Source: Deltaproteobacteria bacterium (lineage in GTDB: Bacteria > Myxococcota_A > UBA9160 > JAJDAL01). From it: a stretch of DNA of 42,239 nt. Below, in pieces: positions 1 through 8,984 of the stretch (the first letter of the stretch is position 1; each line of letters starts with the position of its first letter). Location of the stretch: the NCBI GenBank assembly GCA_029261875.1, contig JAJDAL010000055.1, positions 1-42,239 of the forward strand, read 5' to 3'. The notes beneath the pieces were generated by a model. It was given only the letters and a program-made list of their open reading frames with translations. It did not search any database and was not told where the DNA came from. Made by a program: the position numbers and the translations under genes.

Positions 1-1244
1 TGATTGATCGCCTCGATGGTCTGGGGCATGACGCCGTCGTTGGCCGCAACCACGAGGATGACGATGTCCGTCACTTCCGCGCCGCGCGCGCGCATCTGGG
101 TGAAGGCGGCGTGCCCCGGTGTATCGATGAAGGTAATGCGCTGGCCCGCGTGGGTGATCTGGTAGGCACCGATGTGCTGGGTGATCCCGCCCGCTTCGCC
201 CTCGGCCACCTTTGCGCGCCGCAGCGCGTCCAGGAGCGAGGTCTTCCCGTGGTCGACGTGTCCCATCACGGTGACGACCGCCGGGCGAGGCGTGAGCTTC
301 GATTCGTCCGCGGGGGCCGCAGCCGCGCCCAGTGCCTCGGCTTCGTTGAAGCCGACATCCTGCACTTCGCAGCCATACCCATCGGCAATCTGGGTGATGG
401 TCTCCAGATCGATCAATTGGTTGATGGAAGCCATGGTCCCGAGGGCCATGAGCTTGCCTTGGACCTCCGCGGCCTTTGCACCCAACAAACGCGCGACCTC
501 GCCGACGGTGGTCTCCCCCTCGACGCGAATGGCCTTCTTCGTCGTTGACGCTGCCGGCTTCGCGACCTTGGCTTTGGCGGCCGGGGCATCGCGACGTTTA
601 CGCCGCGGGGACGTAAACGCGCGGGGATCGACCTGGACCGGGCGACGCGGCGCCGCACGTCCGGTCGCCTGGCGAGCAATTTTCTCTTGTTCGGCCAGGT
701 TCACGACTTCGCGAACGCGCTTGCGCTGTTTCGCAGCCCCCGGTGCGGCCGGAGCATCGTCGCGTTTCGCCGCGGGCGTCGCGCTGGTGGCTCCCGAATC
801 GGGCTTGGCGGCTTCCTGGGCGACGCTTTGCGTTGCGGCTGCGGCCTGGGCCGGGATGGGCTCTTTCGCCGCTTCCGGGGCGAGAGGCTCAGCCACGGCT
901 TCGGCTTCTGCCCCCACGGCCGGCTCTTGTTCGAGGGCGGTCGGGGCCGGCGCATCCGCTTCGACCACCGGCGGTTCTTCGACGGCGGGTTCTTCCGGGG
1001 GCGGCTCAGCCGCGCGTTTGCGGCGGCGAATGATTGCACGCCCGCCTTTTGCCTCGACCCGCCGTTCCACCATGGCGCCGGAAGGCTTCTTCCCCAGCTT
1101 TTCGCGCAGAAGATCCATTTGCGCGTCGTCGAGGGACGCCATCGGACTCTTCAGTTCGACTCCGAGTTCACGCGCTTTTTCGACGAACTCGTTTCGTTCG
1201 ATACCCAGTTCTTCTGCGAGTTTGTATGCCCGAACCTTTGCCAT
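1..1244 (-). CDS. infB: Translation initiation factor IF-2 (5' part, cut by window edge)
   Basis: IF-2 is the GTPase that places initiator tRNA on the ribosome. The first ~414 codons are present and the rest lies beyond the left edge. The protein starts MAKVRAYKLAEELG, the small N-terminal IF2_N module. A long Ala/Pro/Glu linker follows, with basic patches, then a second IF2_N-like module (VGEVARLLGAKAAEVQ). The G domain has the P-loop GHVDHGKTS and the DTPGH switch motif. The frame is still open at base 1 within the G domain (DGVMPQTIEAIN). The ATG at 1242-1244 lies 3 bases downstream of the nusA stop, so it is in the same operon as rimP and nusA. No ylxR-like gene sits between nusA and infB, unlike in many bacteria. 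Confidence 0.97.
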   Translation of the reverse strand, partial: MAKVRAYKLAEELGIERNEFVEKARELGVELKSPMASLDDAQMDLLREKLGKKPSGAMVERRVEAKGGRAIIRRRKRAAEPPPEEPAVEEPPVVEADAPAPTALEQEPAVGAEAEAVAEPLAPEAAKEPIPAQAAAATQSVAQEAAKPDSGATSATPAAKRDDAPAAPGAAKQRKRVREVVNLAEQEKIARQATGRAAPRRPVQVDPRAFTSPRRKRRDAPAAKAKVAKPAASTTKKAIRVEGETTVGEVARLLGAKAAEVQGKLMALGTMASINQLIDLETITQIADGYGCEVQDVGFNEAEALGAAAAPADESKLTPRPAVVTVMGHVDHGKTSLLDALRRAKVAEGEAGGITQHIGAYQITHAGQRITFIDTPGHAAFTQMRARGAEVTDIVILVVAANDGVMPQTIEAIN

Positions 1245-1247
1245 GCG

Positions 1248-2669
1248 TTAGCTACTTGTATCCTGCTCTTCCGCGGCCTCGGGGGCCACGGGTTCATCGC
1301 TGGTTTCGGTGGCGTCCGCCGCTTCCGCGTCGTCGGACGGCGCGCTCTCCGCGGCGGCTGCTGCAGCCGCGGCTTCTTCGGCGGCGCGCCGCGCTTCTTC
1401 TTCGGCCGCAGCTTGTGCCGCCGCCTCTTCCTGGGCCTTCTGAATGATGAGCTCTCCCGCCCGGACCTTGATGGTCGCAGCTCCGGCTTCATCGATTCCC
1501 GGCAACTGGGTGAGCAACTCATTCTCGCAGACCGACAAATCGTCGAGGGATGCGATTCCCTGTTGCAGCAAGATCTCGGCTTCCGGTTCACCGCAGCCTT
1601 CGACGACGGAAACCGCTTCTGCGAGCCACTGCGCGACTTCGCGCATTTTCGACTCGCTCTTGATGTCGATCTTCCAACCGGTCAGCTGAACCGCCAGACG
1701 CACGTTCTGTCCCTTGCGACCGATCGCAAGAGACAGCTGATCATCCGGAACGATGACATCCATGGACTGGTTGGCTTCGTCGATGATGACTTTCGAGACC
1801 GCGGCCGGTGAAAGCGCACTGCACACGTAGCGCGCCGGATCCGGACTGAAGGGCACGATGTCGATCCGCTCGCCGCGCAATTCCTGCACCACGGCCTGCA
1901 CGCGACTGCCCTTCATACCGACACAAGCACCCACCGGGTCCACGTCGCTGTCCCGGGACGCGACGGCGATCTTGGAACGCCCACCCGCTTCGCGGGCCGA
2001 CGACTCGATGGTGACAATCCCCTCATACATCTCGGGAACTTCCTGCTCGAAAAGTTTGGTCAACATCTCGATACAGGCCCGGGAAAGGAAGATCTGCGGC
2101 CCCTTGGTGGCCGTCGTGACTTCGAGCACGTAGGCGCGAATCCGATCGCCCGGTCGGTAATTCTCGCGCGGGACCTGCTCTTTCACCGTAAGCACGGCCT
2201 CGGCACGCCCCAGGTCGACGATGATGGAACCCTTCTCGAAGCGACGCACGATCCCGTTCAGGATCTCGCCCTTTCGTTCCTTGTATTCGTCGTAGATCGT
2301 GTCGCGCTCGGCGTCGCGCACGCGCTGGATGATCACCTGCTTCGCGGTCTGGGCCAGGATGCGACCGAAGCCCTCGGTATCGAGCTTGACGCCGATCTCG
2401 TCACCCGCCTCGGCTTCGGGATCGTATTCCGCCGCCGTCCGCATATCGACTTCGCGTTCGGCGTCGTTCACTTCTTCGACGACCGTGCGAAATTCGAACA
2501 ATTCGATCTCACCCAGCTCTTCGTTGAAACGAGCTTCGATCTCGCGATCGGCACCGAATCGCTTGCGGGCGGCCTGCTTCATGGCCTCTTCGAGCGCGCC
2601 TACGATGACGTTCTTGTCGATGCCCTTGTCCTTGGCAATCTGATCGATCTCGCGTTTGAGCCCAAGCAT
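1248..2669 (-). CDS. nusA: Transcription termination/antitermination factor NusA
   Basis: NusA binds RNA polymerase and modulates pausing, termination and rRNA antitermination. The 473 residues contain the N-terminal polymerase-binding domain (from MLGLKREIDQIAKDKG), an S1 domain (GSIIVDLGRAEAVL), two KH domains (DPVGACVGMKGSRVQAV and LAIGRKGQNVRLA) and one helix-hairpin-helix unit (TQLPGIDEAGAATI). The tail is about 60 residues of Ala/Glu-rich low complexity and not the acidic repeats of E. coli. I chose the ATG at 2667-2669 because CTGGAG stands just upstream. A GTG at 2682-2684 overlapping the rimP stop (GTGA) would add five residues. Confidence 0.97.
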   Translation of the reverse strand: MLGLKREIDQIAKDKGIDKNVIVGALEEAMKQAARKRFGADREIEARFNEELGEIELFEFRTVVEEVNDAEREVDMRTAAEYDPEAEAGDEIGVKLDTEGFGRILAQTAKQVIIQRVRDAERDTIYDEYKERKGEILNGIVRRFEKGSIIVDLGRAEAVLTVKEQVPRENYRPGDRIRAYVLEVTTATKGPQIFLSRACIEMLTKLFEQEVPEMYEGIVTIESSAREAGGRSKIAVASRDSDVDPVGACVGMKGSRVQAVVQELRGERIDIVPFSPDPARYVCSALSPAAVSKVIIDEANQSMDVIVPDDQLSLAIGRKGQNVRLAVQLTGWKIDIKSESKMREVAQWLAEAVSVVEGCGEPEAEILLQQGIASLDDLSVCENELLTQLPGIDEAGAATIKVRAGELIIQKAQEEAAAQAAAEEEARRAAEEAAAAAAAAESAPSDDAEAADATETSDEPVAPEAAEEQDTSS

Positions 2670-2680
2670 GTTCACTCCAG

Positions 2681-3175
2681 TCACGCTGACCTTCGGAAAT
2701 CTTCCGACGAAAATTCGTATACGGCGTTGGCGCGACTCACTTCTTCGAACGGAATCGCCACTTCCCGGCCATCTACGACCAGGCGGGCTTTCCCTTCGGC
2801 AAAGTCAACCAAGCGACCTCGAAATCGACGCCGACCATCCAGCGGATGGCGCGTCTCGATCTTCACCACAGAGCCGCGGGCGCTCTCGAAATCCTTCTCG
2901 CGAGACAAACGCCGGTCGAGTCCCGGCGATGAAACCTCAAGGCGATATCGGTTTGGAATCGGGTCGGCCGCGTCCAGGTGCGATTCCAGCTCTCTGGAAA
3001 CGAGCGCACATTGGTCGACCACCACACGGCCATCGTTTTGAGGGGTATCCACCGTGACGGAAAGAGTGGAGTTGGATTGCCCCGGATTCAGCTCGACGTC
3101 GACCAACTCGAGGCCGTGGCTTTCCACCACGGGCTCGATCAGCGCTCGCAGCTCCTGCGGGATATCTCGATACAC
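2681..3175 (-). CDS. rimP: Ribosome maturation factor RimP
   Basis: RimP assists 30S subunit maturation. The 164 residues fit the family: an N-terminal alpha/beta domain (IEPVVESHGLELVDVEL, then SVTVD), the conserved VSSPGLDRRL motif and a C-terminal Sm-like barrel (GRLVDFAEGKARLVVDG). Start is GTG at 3173-3175 with AGG seven bases upstream. It is the first gene of rimP-nusA-infB. Its stop overlaps the alternative GTG of nusA. The promoter should lie in 3176-3262, where a set of phased CGATTCA repeats is found. Confidence 0.93.
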   Translation of the reverse strand: MYRDIPQELRALIEPVVESHGLELVDVELNPGQSNSTLSVTVDTPQNDGRVVVDQCALVSRELESHLDAADPIPNRYRLEVSSPGLDRRLSREKDFESARGSVVKIETRHPLDGRRRFRGRLVDFAEGKARLVVDGREVAIPFEEVSRANAVYEFSSEDFRRSA

Positions 3176-3216
3176 CGACCTAGACTCCCCACGCTCACAG
3201 CTTCACTGAAGGTTTT

Positions 3217-3256
3217 CGATTCAACGCCAAGTTCAATCCGATTCAAGAACGATTCA
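3217..3256. repeat. Phased CGATTCA repeats upstream of rimP
   Basis: CGATTCA occurs at 3217, 3239 and 3250, that is 22 and 11 bp apart. A weaker copy (AAGTTCAA, 3229-3236) lies between the first two. The spacing is close to whole helical turns, so the copies would face the same side of the DNA. Position between the pyrD terminator and rimP fits an operator or upstream promoter element for the rimP operon. The function is inference. Confidence 0.35.
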
Positions 3257-3262
3257 GGAAAC

Positions 3263-3297
3263 CAAAACAAAAAAAAGCGGACCGCGTGCCCGCTTTT
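3263..3297 (-). terminator. Intrinsic terminator after pyrD
   Basis: Read on the minus strand: AAAAGCGG, a 9-base loop, CCGCTTTT, then a run TTTTTTTTGTTTT. This is a classic intrinsic terminator. It lies about 175 bases after the pyrD stop and before the rimP start, so it separates the ntrYX-pyrKD unit from rimP-nusA-infB. Confidence 0.8.
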
Positions 3298-3352
3298 CCC
3301 CTCACCGGATACACATTCGTAGGACGCGCCTGCAGAAATCCGCAAACACGCA

Positions 3353-3375
3353 TTACGCGCACAGACGGCGCGTAA
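3353..3375 (-). other. Perfect 8-bp hairpin in the pyrD 3' untranslated region
   Basis: TTACGCGC and GCGCGTAA flank a 7-base loop. There is no T-run on either side, so it is not a plain terminator. It lies between the pyrD stop and the terminator at 3263-3297 and could be an mRNA-stabilising element or part of a small RNA. The 175-base stretch holds no other gene that I can see. Confidence 0.4.
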
Positions 3376-3472
3376 ACTATCCAAAACGCTGGGGGTCGGC
3401 AACCAAGGCCCGAACGAAGGGGCGGCGAGCAACGCCCGCTTCCGGGACCCGAAAGGCACGAAAGTGAGTGTC

Positions 3473-4390
3473 CTAGGCGGGTTCCGTCTCCAAGCCGCCA
3501 ATCAAATCCGTCAAGCGGGTGACCCCCTGGCTCTCCGCAAAGGCCTCGAGCCCCTCGGCAACGTCCAAAGCCGCCCTCGGATTGGTGTAGTTCGCCGTTC
3601 CGACCTGGACCGCCGTGGCACCACACAGCAGGAATTTCGCCGCATCCTCACCGCTCTGAATGCCTCCGATCCCGCAGACCGGGATCCGGACGGCCCGAGA
3701 GGCCTGCCAGACCATGCGCAGGGCGAGGGGCAGGATTGCGGGTCCCGACAGGCCACCGAGGGTGTTGCGCAGACGGGGCCGCCGGGTTTTCAGATCGACG
3801 TCGAGAACCTGCAGCGTGTTGATGAGGGACAGCGCATCGGCGCCCTCGCCTTCGCACACGCGCGCGAGTTCGGCAATGTCCGTCACGTTCGGAGACAACT
3901 TGATCGCCACGGGTACGGACGCCGCCTGGCGGGTCGCCCGCACCAGTTCCGCCAACACGCGCGGATTCTGGCCGAACTCCATCCCGCCGCTCTTCACGTG
4001 GGGACAGGAGGCATTCACCTCCAGGGCCGCGACCCGACTTCCGGCCAGCCGCTTACACACTTCCGCGTAGCTCTCGATGTCCGTCCCGAAAACGCTCGCC
4101 ACCACCGTCACGCCCTCCGGCAACGCGGGAAGCTTCTCGTTCAAGAAGGCGTCGACGCCCACGTTCTCGAGGCCGATGGCGTTGAGCATCCCCGAAGGCA
4201 CTTCGGCGATGCGCGCGGGTGGGTGACCGATGCGCGGTTCGAGGGTCAGGCTCTTGGCCACGATCCCGCCGATCCGGGTCAGGTCGAAGAAGGGAGCGAA
4301 TTCCATCCCGTATCCGAACGTCCCCGAAGCCGTGAGAACCGGGTTTCGGAGCGCGACGCCTCCCCAGTTGACTCGCGTGTCGACGCTCAC
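3473..4390 (-). CDS. pyrD: Dihydroorotate dehydrogenase, class 1B catalytic subunit
   Basis: PyrD oxidises dihydroorotate to orotate in pyrimidine synthesis. The 305 residues form an FMN TIM barrel. Landmarks are NPVLTASGTFGYG near residue 17, KSLTLEPRIGHP near 46, the catalytic loop NASCPHVKSGG (Cys129, the class 1 base) and the FMN phosphate stretch CGIGGIQSGEDAAKFLLCGA. A Cys base together with a neighbouring pyrK marks the NAD-dependent class 1B enzyme. The GTG start overlaps the pyrK stop (GTGA), which implies coupled translation. The reading frame stays open upstream through pyrK, but that part is a shadow frame. Confidence 0.96.
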   Translation of the reverse strand: MSVDTRVNWGGVALRNPVLTASGTFGYGMEFAPFFDLTRIGGIVAKSLTLEPRIGHPPARIAEVPSGMLNAIGLENVGVDAFLNEKLPALPEGVTVVASVFGTDIESYAEVCKRLAGSRVAALEVNASCPHVKSGGMEFGQNPRVLAELVRATRQAASVPVAIKLSPNVTDIAELARVCEGEGADALSLINTLQVLDVDLKTRRPRLRNTLGGLSGPAILPLALRMVWQASRAVRIPVCGIGGIQSGEDAAKFLLCGATAVQVGTANYTNPRAALDVAEGLEAFAESQGVTRLTDLIGGLETEPA

Positions 4391-5169
4391 GGCATGGCCT
4401 CCCACAGGACTTCGTTGGCGTCGAATACCGGTCCGTCGCGACAAACCAAGGCGTAGCCCCCGTTCGCTCTCGGTGCGGCACAGCCCTGGCAAACGCCGAT
4501 CCCACACGCCATGGGGTTTTCGAGCGAGACGAAGCAGCGCGCACCGTGCTTGGCCGCAATCTCCGCACTGGCGCGCATCATGGGCGTGGGACCGCAGGCG
4601 AAAACCGTGGCGTTCGTCGCGGTCTCGAGTTCCCGCTCGAGCAATGCCGTGACGAGTCCCGAACTTCCCGTGGAGCCGTCCTCCGTAGCGATCGACAGCG
4701 CGACCCCAAGCGCCGCGAAATCTTCCTGCCCCATCAAATCGCGCTGGCTGCGGGCGCCGAGCAAGACGTGGCTGCGCTCGCGATCCCGCGCCGCCAAGTC
4801 GTAGAGAGAAGCGATTCCGGTGCCCCCCCCGACGAGCAGACACTTCCCCACACTCTCGGGAAAGCCTTTTCCCAAGGGTCCGACGACGCGAACTCTTTCG
4901 CCACTGCGCGCATCGGCGAGCAACGCGGTCCCGCGCCCGGTGACCTTGTAGAGCACTTCGAGACAGCCATCGTGCACCCGATAAACCGCCATCGGGCGCG
5001 GCAGCAAGGGATCGAAGCGCTCAACCGAAGACCGAACACCCGGAGACAGCATGACGAATTGGCCGGGCGCCGAGCCGGGCCAATCGGGAACGCGCAACCG
5101 CAAACGGCGATTGGCTCCGCCCTCGTCGCGATTCTCCGCCACTTCGGCGTCGACGCGGAGACTAGTCAC
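4387..5169 (-). CDS. pyrK: Dihydroorotate dehydrogenase electron-transfer subunit
   Basis: PyrK carries FAD and a [2Fe-2S] cluster and passes electrons from PyrD to NAD+. The 260 residues show the FAD-binding barrel (PGQFVML; RPMAVYRV near 58), the NAD-binding half (LLVGGGTGIASLYDLA near 111; ACGPTPMM near 191) and the C-terminal cluster ligands Cys222, Cys227, Cys230 and Cys243 (ACGIGVCQGC ... LVCRDGPVF). The GTG start at 5167-5169 overlaps the end of ntrX by 8 bp. The overlaps link ntrY, ntrX, pyrK and pyrD into one transcription unit. Confidence 0.94.
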   Translation of the reverse strand: MTSLRVDAEVAENRDEGGANRRLRLRVPDWPGSAPGQFVMLSPGVRSSVERFDPLLPRPMAVYRVHDGCLEVLYKVTGRGTALLADARSGERVRVVGPLGKGFPESVGKCLLVGGGTGIASLYDLAARDRERSHVLLGARSQRDLMGQEDFAALGVALSIATEDGSTGSSGLVTALLERELETATNATVFACGPTPMMRASAEIAAKHGARCFVSLENPMACGIGVCQGCAAPRANGGYALVCRDGPVFDANEVLWEAMP

Positions 5170-6511
5170 GTTTGATCTCGATCTTCATGGCTCGGATTTT
5201 GCGCGATAAGCTCTCCCGCGCCACTCCAATCGACTCGGCGGTGCGGGAAATATTCCAATTGTGCTCGCGCAATCGCGCCACCAGATACTCCCGCTCGAAG
5301 GCTTTGCGCGCCCCATCCAGCGTTTGACTCCCGGGCGACTCCGGACTGGGGGCCGACTTGATGACATCCGGAAGGTCGGCGACGTCGACGTTCGTACCGG
5401 GAACCATCAGCACCAGGCGCTCGACGAGATTCCGCAATTCCCGGACGTTTCCGGGCCAGCCATACGACTGGAGAGCCGACATGGCTCCCGACGTGATGGT
5501 CTTCTGCTTCACGCCCGAATCCGCGCAGAATTCCGAAACGAAATTGGTGACCAGGTCCGGAATGTCGCTCCGCCGTTCGCGGAGCGGAGGTACGTGGAAG
5601 GGGATCACCGCCAGCCGATAGTAGAGATCCTCGCGGAAGTGGCCCGCGGCGATCTCTTTCTCGAGACTCTTGTTGGTGGCGGCGATGACGCGCACGTCCA
5701 CCTCCATGGTTTCGGTTCCACCGACGCGCTCGAATTTATGTTCCTGGAGGATTCGCAGAATCTTCGCCTGGGTCTTCAGGCTCATGTCCGCGATTTCATC
5801 GAGAAAGATGGTGCCGCCGTTCGCCAACTCGAACTTCCCGCGCTTCTGGGAAATCGCGCCGGTGAACGCCCCCTTCTCGTGACCGAACAATTCCGATTCG
5901 ATGAGTTCTTCGGGAATTGCCGCACAATTCACTTCGACGAAGGGTTTCTGCATGCGCAGGCTCTTCAAGTGAATCTGCCGCGCCACCAATTCCTTTCCCG
6001 TGCCGTTTTCGCCGGTGATCAACACCCAACCATTGGTGGGTGCGGCGATCTCGATCTGGGTGACGAGTTCCACCATCGGGGGCGAAGAACCGATGATGCC
6101 GTGAGCGCGCAGGGCTTCCTCGCGCAGCTCGCGGTTTTCCTGTTCCAGGCGCTGTTGATCGAGGGCGTGCTGAATCGTGATCAGCAGCTTGTCGAAGGAG
6201 AGTGGCTTCTCCAAAAAATCGAAGGCCCCGAACTTCGTGGCTCGAACCGCGGTTTCGATCGTTCCGTGGCCGCTCATCATGATGACCGGGAGACGGGGCC
6301 AATCTTCCCGCAGCTCCTCCAGCACTTCGACGCCATCGCGGCCGGGCATGGCGACGTCGAGCAAGATGAGATCCGGGGCACGTGTTCTGACGCTTTCGAG
6401 GGCGAGCGCGCCGTTACTCGCGGTTTCCGTGTTGAACCCTTCGTCCGAGAGAATCCCCGCCAGCGAGCGGCGAATGCTCTCCTCGTCGTCGACGATCAGG
6501 ATCTGGGTCAT
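5162..6511 (-). CDS. ntrX: NtrX-type sigma-54 response regulator
   Basis: A 449-residue activator of sigma-54 promoters. Domains: receiver 1-120 with phospho-acceptor Asp52 (LILLDVAMPGRDG) and Lys102; AAA+ domain with Walker A GENGTGKE at 167-174, the sigma-54 contact loop GAFTGA at 214-219 and Walker B GGTIFLDE; C-terminal Fis-type helix-turn-helix (NISRTAESIGVARESL). The start ATG overlaps the ntrY stop (ATGA). The neighbouring NtrY-like kinase is the evident partner, which favours NtrX over a generic NtrC relative. Its target promoters are not identifiable here. Confidence 0.9.
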   Translation of the reverse strand: MTQILIVDDEESIRRSLAGILSDEGFNTETASNGALALESVRTRAPDLILLDVAMPGRDGVEVLEELREDWPRLPVIMMSGHGTIETAVRATKFGAFDFLEKPLSFDKLLITIQHALDQQRLEQENRELREEALRAHGIIGSSPPMVELVTQIEIAAPTNGWVLITGENGTGKELVARQIHLKSLRMQKPFVEVNCAAIPEELIESELFGHEKGAFTGAISQKRGKFELANGGTIFLDEIADMSLKTQAKILRILQEHKFERVGGTETMEVDVRVIAATNKSLEKEIAAGHFREDLYYRLAVIPFHVPPLRERRSDIPDLVTNFVSEFCADSGVKQKTITSGAMSALQSYGWPGNVRELRNLVERLVLMVPGTNVDVADLPDVIKSAPSPESPGSQTLDGARKAFEREYLVARLREHNWNISRTAESIGVARESLSRKIRAMKIEIKRD

Positions 6512-8790
6512 GCGCTGCGGACCGGAAGCTCGATCACGACGCGTGTGCCGTGGGGGCGGTTCGGGTGCACGCGAATGTATCCGTGGTGATCCGCCACGAT
6601 GCGCGAAACGATGGGCAAGCCAAGCCCGGTGCCGTGTTCCTTGGTGGAGAAATACGGTTCGAAGATGCGGCGCCGATCTTCCGTCGAGATTCCCACGCCG
6701 TCGTCCACGACTTCCAGCCGGACGGTTTGCCGCGCGCGATCGTGGATGCTGCGCAACTCGATATGGCCGGCGGCCCCCGCGGTTTCACTTTCGTTGCGCT
6801 CGCGCACGGCTGCAACGGCGTTGTCGATCAGGTTCGAAAGCGTGCGGCGAATGTGTTCGGGATCGAGGTCCACGGTCGGGAGCTCCGGGTCCACATCGGT
6901 TTTGAACACCACGCCCTCGGTCTCGGCATAGCTCGCTACGGCCTCGTGGACGAGCCGATTCAGATCGCCGGGCTTGGGGTTCGCGGTGGGTAGCCGCGCA
7001 AAATTCGAGAACTCGTTGACGAGCAACTTCAAGCCTTCGACCTGGGCCGAGATGGTCTCGACGCATTCGTCGAAGACCCGCGCGTCATCGGGCTCCTCCG
7101 CCAGTCGCGCCCGGAAGCGCCGGCGAATCCGCTGGGCGGACAATTGAATCGGCGTCAGGGGGTTCTTGATTTCGTGCGCAATCCGGCGGGCCACTTCCTG
7201 CCACGCCGCCATGCGTTGGGCTTTCACCAGCTGCGAGTAATCGTCGAACACCACCACCATGCCCAACGCGTTGCCATCTTCGTCTTGGAGCAGCGTCACG
7301 GAAACCAACAGCGTAAGCGTCTCTTCCCCCATGGGAACCTGGACCTGGCGCCGAATGCTTTCGCGGATGCCCGAACGCAACTGTCCCGCAAGATCGCGCA
7401 CGGCTTCGAGATGTTCCGGTTGGGTCAGGACTTCGTCGAGCTTGCGACCGATCAGTCCCAGGCCGGGCGGAAGGCCCAAAAGGCGCTGGGCCGAGGGATT
7501 GATGGTGCTGACCTTGCCCTCGCCATCGACGGAGATCACCCCGGCGCCGATGTTGCGCAGCACGATCTCCATGTACCGGCCGCGCTGGTCGAGTTCCGCG
7601 TTGCTGAGTTCCAAGCGGCTACGGGCGTCGCGCAGATCGTGGGTCATCTTGTTGAACGAGCCCACCAGAAAGCCGATCTCATCGTCGGAAGTGGCCTCGA
7701 CGCGCACGTCGAGATTTCCGCGCGCCACCTCGGCGGTGCCTTCCGCCAGCGCCCCGATCGGATTCGTCACACCGCGCGCCAGGCGCACCCCGAGCCAGGT
7801 GGCCAGTAGCAGCAACACCAACAGAACCAACAGCAGTTGCAAGAGATAGGCGGTTCGCACGGCACCCGCGTAGGGTTGAACCGCGCGAAAGTCGGAATGG
7901 GCGGTCCGTATCTCCGCCACGTTCCGCGCCACGGATGCGGGCATCCAGAAATTCACGACCACGACGCCCACGGTTTCATCGGGACGAAACGACGAACGAA
8001 TGGGAACCGCCCCGCGAATCACGTCCGCACTGCCCTGTTTCTCGGCCCGGGAGGTCGCGACACCCGCCAGCGCCGACCGGACGAAATCGCTGTCGGGCCG
8101 CGAGAAACTCGCCGCGGGAACATCGGGGTTGATGCTGAACACCATCTCTTCGCCGGTGGCGCTGAACACTTCGACCACACCGAGGTTGTAATCGAGCTGC
8201 TTCGAATGCACGAATTCCGTCAGTTCTTCCAGTTTGTCTTCGCGCAGGAGTTTTCGGTCGGTGATTTGTGTCGCAATCCGCTGACCGAAGAAGAGCGCTT
8301 GGGTGGCGGAAGTTTCGTAATAGCTGTCCGCCACGCTGCGGCTCTGATCGAAGGCCGTATCGACCTGCAGACTGAACCAGGTGTTGATCGATTGATTGAT
8401 GAAAACCGCCGAGACCAGAAACAACACCACCGTCGGCAGGGCGGCAATCGAAACGAAAGCCGCGGCAAACTTGAACTGCAGATGCGATCCCAGCAACCCC
8501 CGGCGCCGCTCGAATACCAGCTTCACCATGGCGCGCCCGATCAGGAACAGGAGCACGACGATCAAGATCAAGGTGACGGCGTTGAGGGCCAGGAACAGAA
8601 TGCTGTCGCCGATGCGCGACGCGCCCGCGAGGCCCGAGAAGCGCTGACCAAACACCACCAGCAGCAGCACAGCCGCCCCGACCACGAGGGTCAGGGTGAG
8701 TTCGCGCCGCCGGCGTTTGGCTTCGGCGGCGGCGAATTCCGCGGCGCCTCGTCGGGCCACGCTGGAGCCTTTTTTGGGTTGCTGGTCCAT
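6508..8790 (-). CDS. ntrY: NtrY-type membrane sensor histidine kinase
   Basis: A 760-residue sensor. Transmembrane segments lie near 31-50, 62-85 and 107-132. A periplasmic sensing region spans about 133-310 and a fourth membrane segment lies at about 314-336. Then come HAMP (about 337-390), PAS (about 400-515), a HisKA domain with His539 in RIAHEIKNPLTPIQL, and an ATPase domain with N-box LSNLIDNAVAAV and the DDGVGIS and GTGLGLPIV motifs. This four-helix/HAMP/PAS order is that of NtrY, which signals nitrogen or redox state to NtrX. The start ATG is preceded by an AT-rich divergent region shared with the giant TPR gene. Confidence 0.9.
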   Translation of the reverse strand: MDQQPKKGSSVARRGAAEFAAAEAKRRRRELTLTLVVGAAVLLLVVFGQRFSGLAGASRIGDSILFLALNAVTLILIVVLLFLIGRAMVKLVFERRRGLLGSHLQFKFAAAFVSIAALPTVVLFLVSAVFINQSINTWFSLQVDTAFDQSRSVADSYYETSATQALFFGQRIATQITDRKLLREDKLEELTEFVHSKQLDYNLGVVEVFSATGEEMVFSINPDVPAASFSRPDSDFVRSALAGVATSRAEKQGSADVIRGAVPIRSSFRPDETVGVVVVNFWMPASVARNVAEIRTAHSDFRAVQPYAGAVRTAYLLQLLLVLLVLLLLATWLGVRLARGVTNPIGALAEGTAEVARGNLDVRVEATSDDEIGFLVGSFNKMTHDLRDARSRLELSNAELDQRGRYMEIVLRNIGAGVISVDGEGKVSTINPSAQRLLGLPPGLGLIGRKLDEVLTQPEHLEAVRDLAGQLRSGIRESIRRQVQVPMGEETLTLLVSVTLLQDEDGNALGMVVVFDDYSQLVKAQRMAAWQEVARRIAHEIKNPLTPIQLSAQRIRRRFRARLAEEPDDARVFDECVETISAQVEGLKLLVNEFSNFARLPTANPKPGDLNRLVHEAVASYAETEGVVFKTDVDPELPTVDLDPEHIRRTLSNLIDNAVAAVRERNESETAGAAGHIELRSIHDRARQTVRLEVVDDGVGISTEDRRRIFEPYFSTKEHGTGLGLPIVSRIVADHHGYIRVHPNRPHGTRVVIELPVRSA

Positions 8791-8984
8791 GGCTAGAGTT
8801 TAAGGGATCGCAGGCTGGAGCCGGGCTCGCCAGAGCCCCCACTCCGGGGGCCCGAGGAAGCGCGGCGAGAGACCGCCAGCGACTTTCTAAATATATGAAA
8901 AACAAAGAAAAAATGCCCCTCCGCAGGGCTTAAGGCCGGCTTCGATTCCGTCGATGGGGAAATGGGCCACAACCGGGGGGGTGG
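8791..8984. promoter_or_regulatory. AT-rich divergent intergenic region between ntrY and the giant TPR gene
   Basis: The 194 bp separate two genes that point away from each other, so promoters for both should lie here. The stretch 8886-8915 (TTTCTAAATATATG, then A-rich) is strikingly AT-rich against its surroundings. No clear paired -35/-10 hexamers could be assigned. A weak 4-bp hairpin (GCCC/GGGC) at 8915-8930 has a T-run on the minus side. Confidence 0.4.

Noticed and set aside
3298..3472. A tRNA or small RNA gene between pyrD and its terminator
   Set aside because: No cloverleaf, T-loop GTTCGAATC or CCA end could be found. Only an 8-bp hairpin is present.
8905..8935. Intrinsic terminator before ntrY on the minus strand
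   Set aside because: The stem is only 4 bp. The T-run is present but the hairpin is too weak to support the call.
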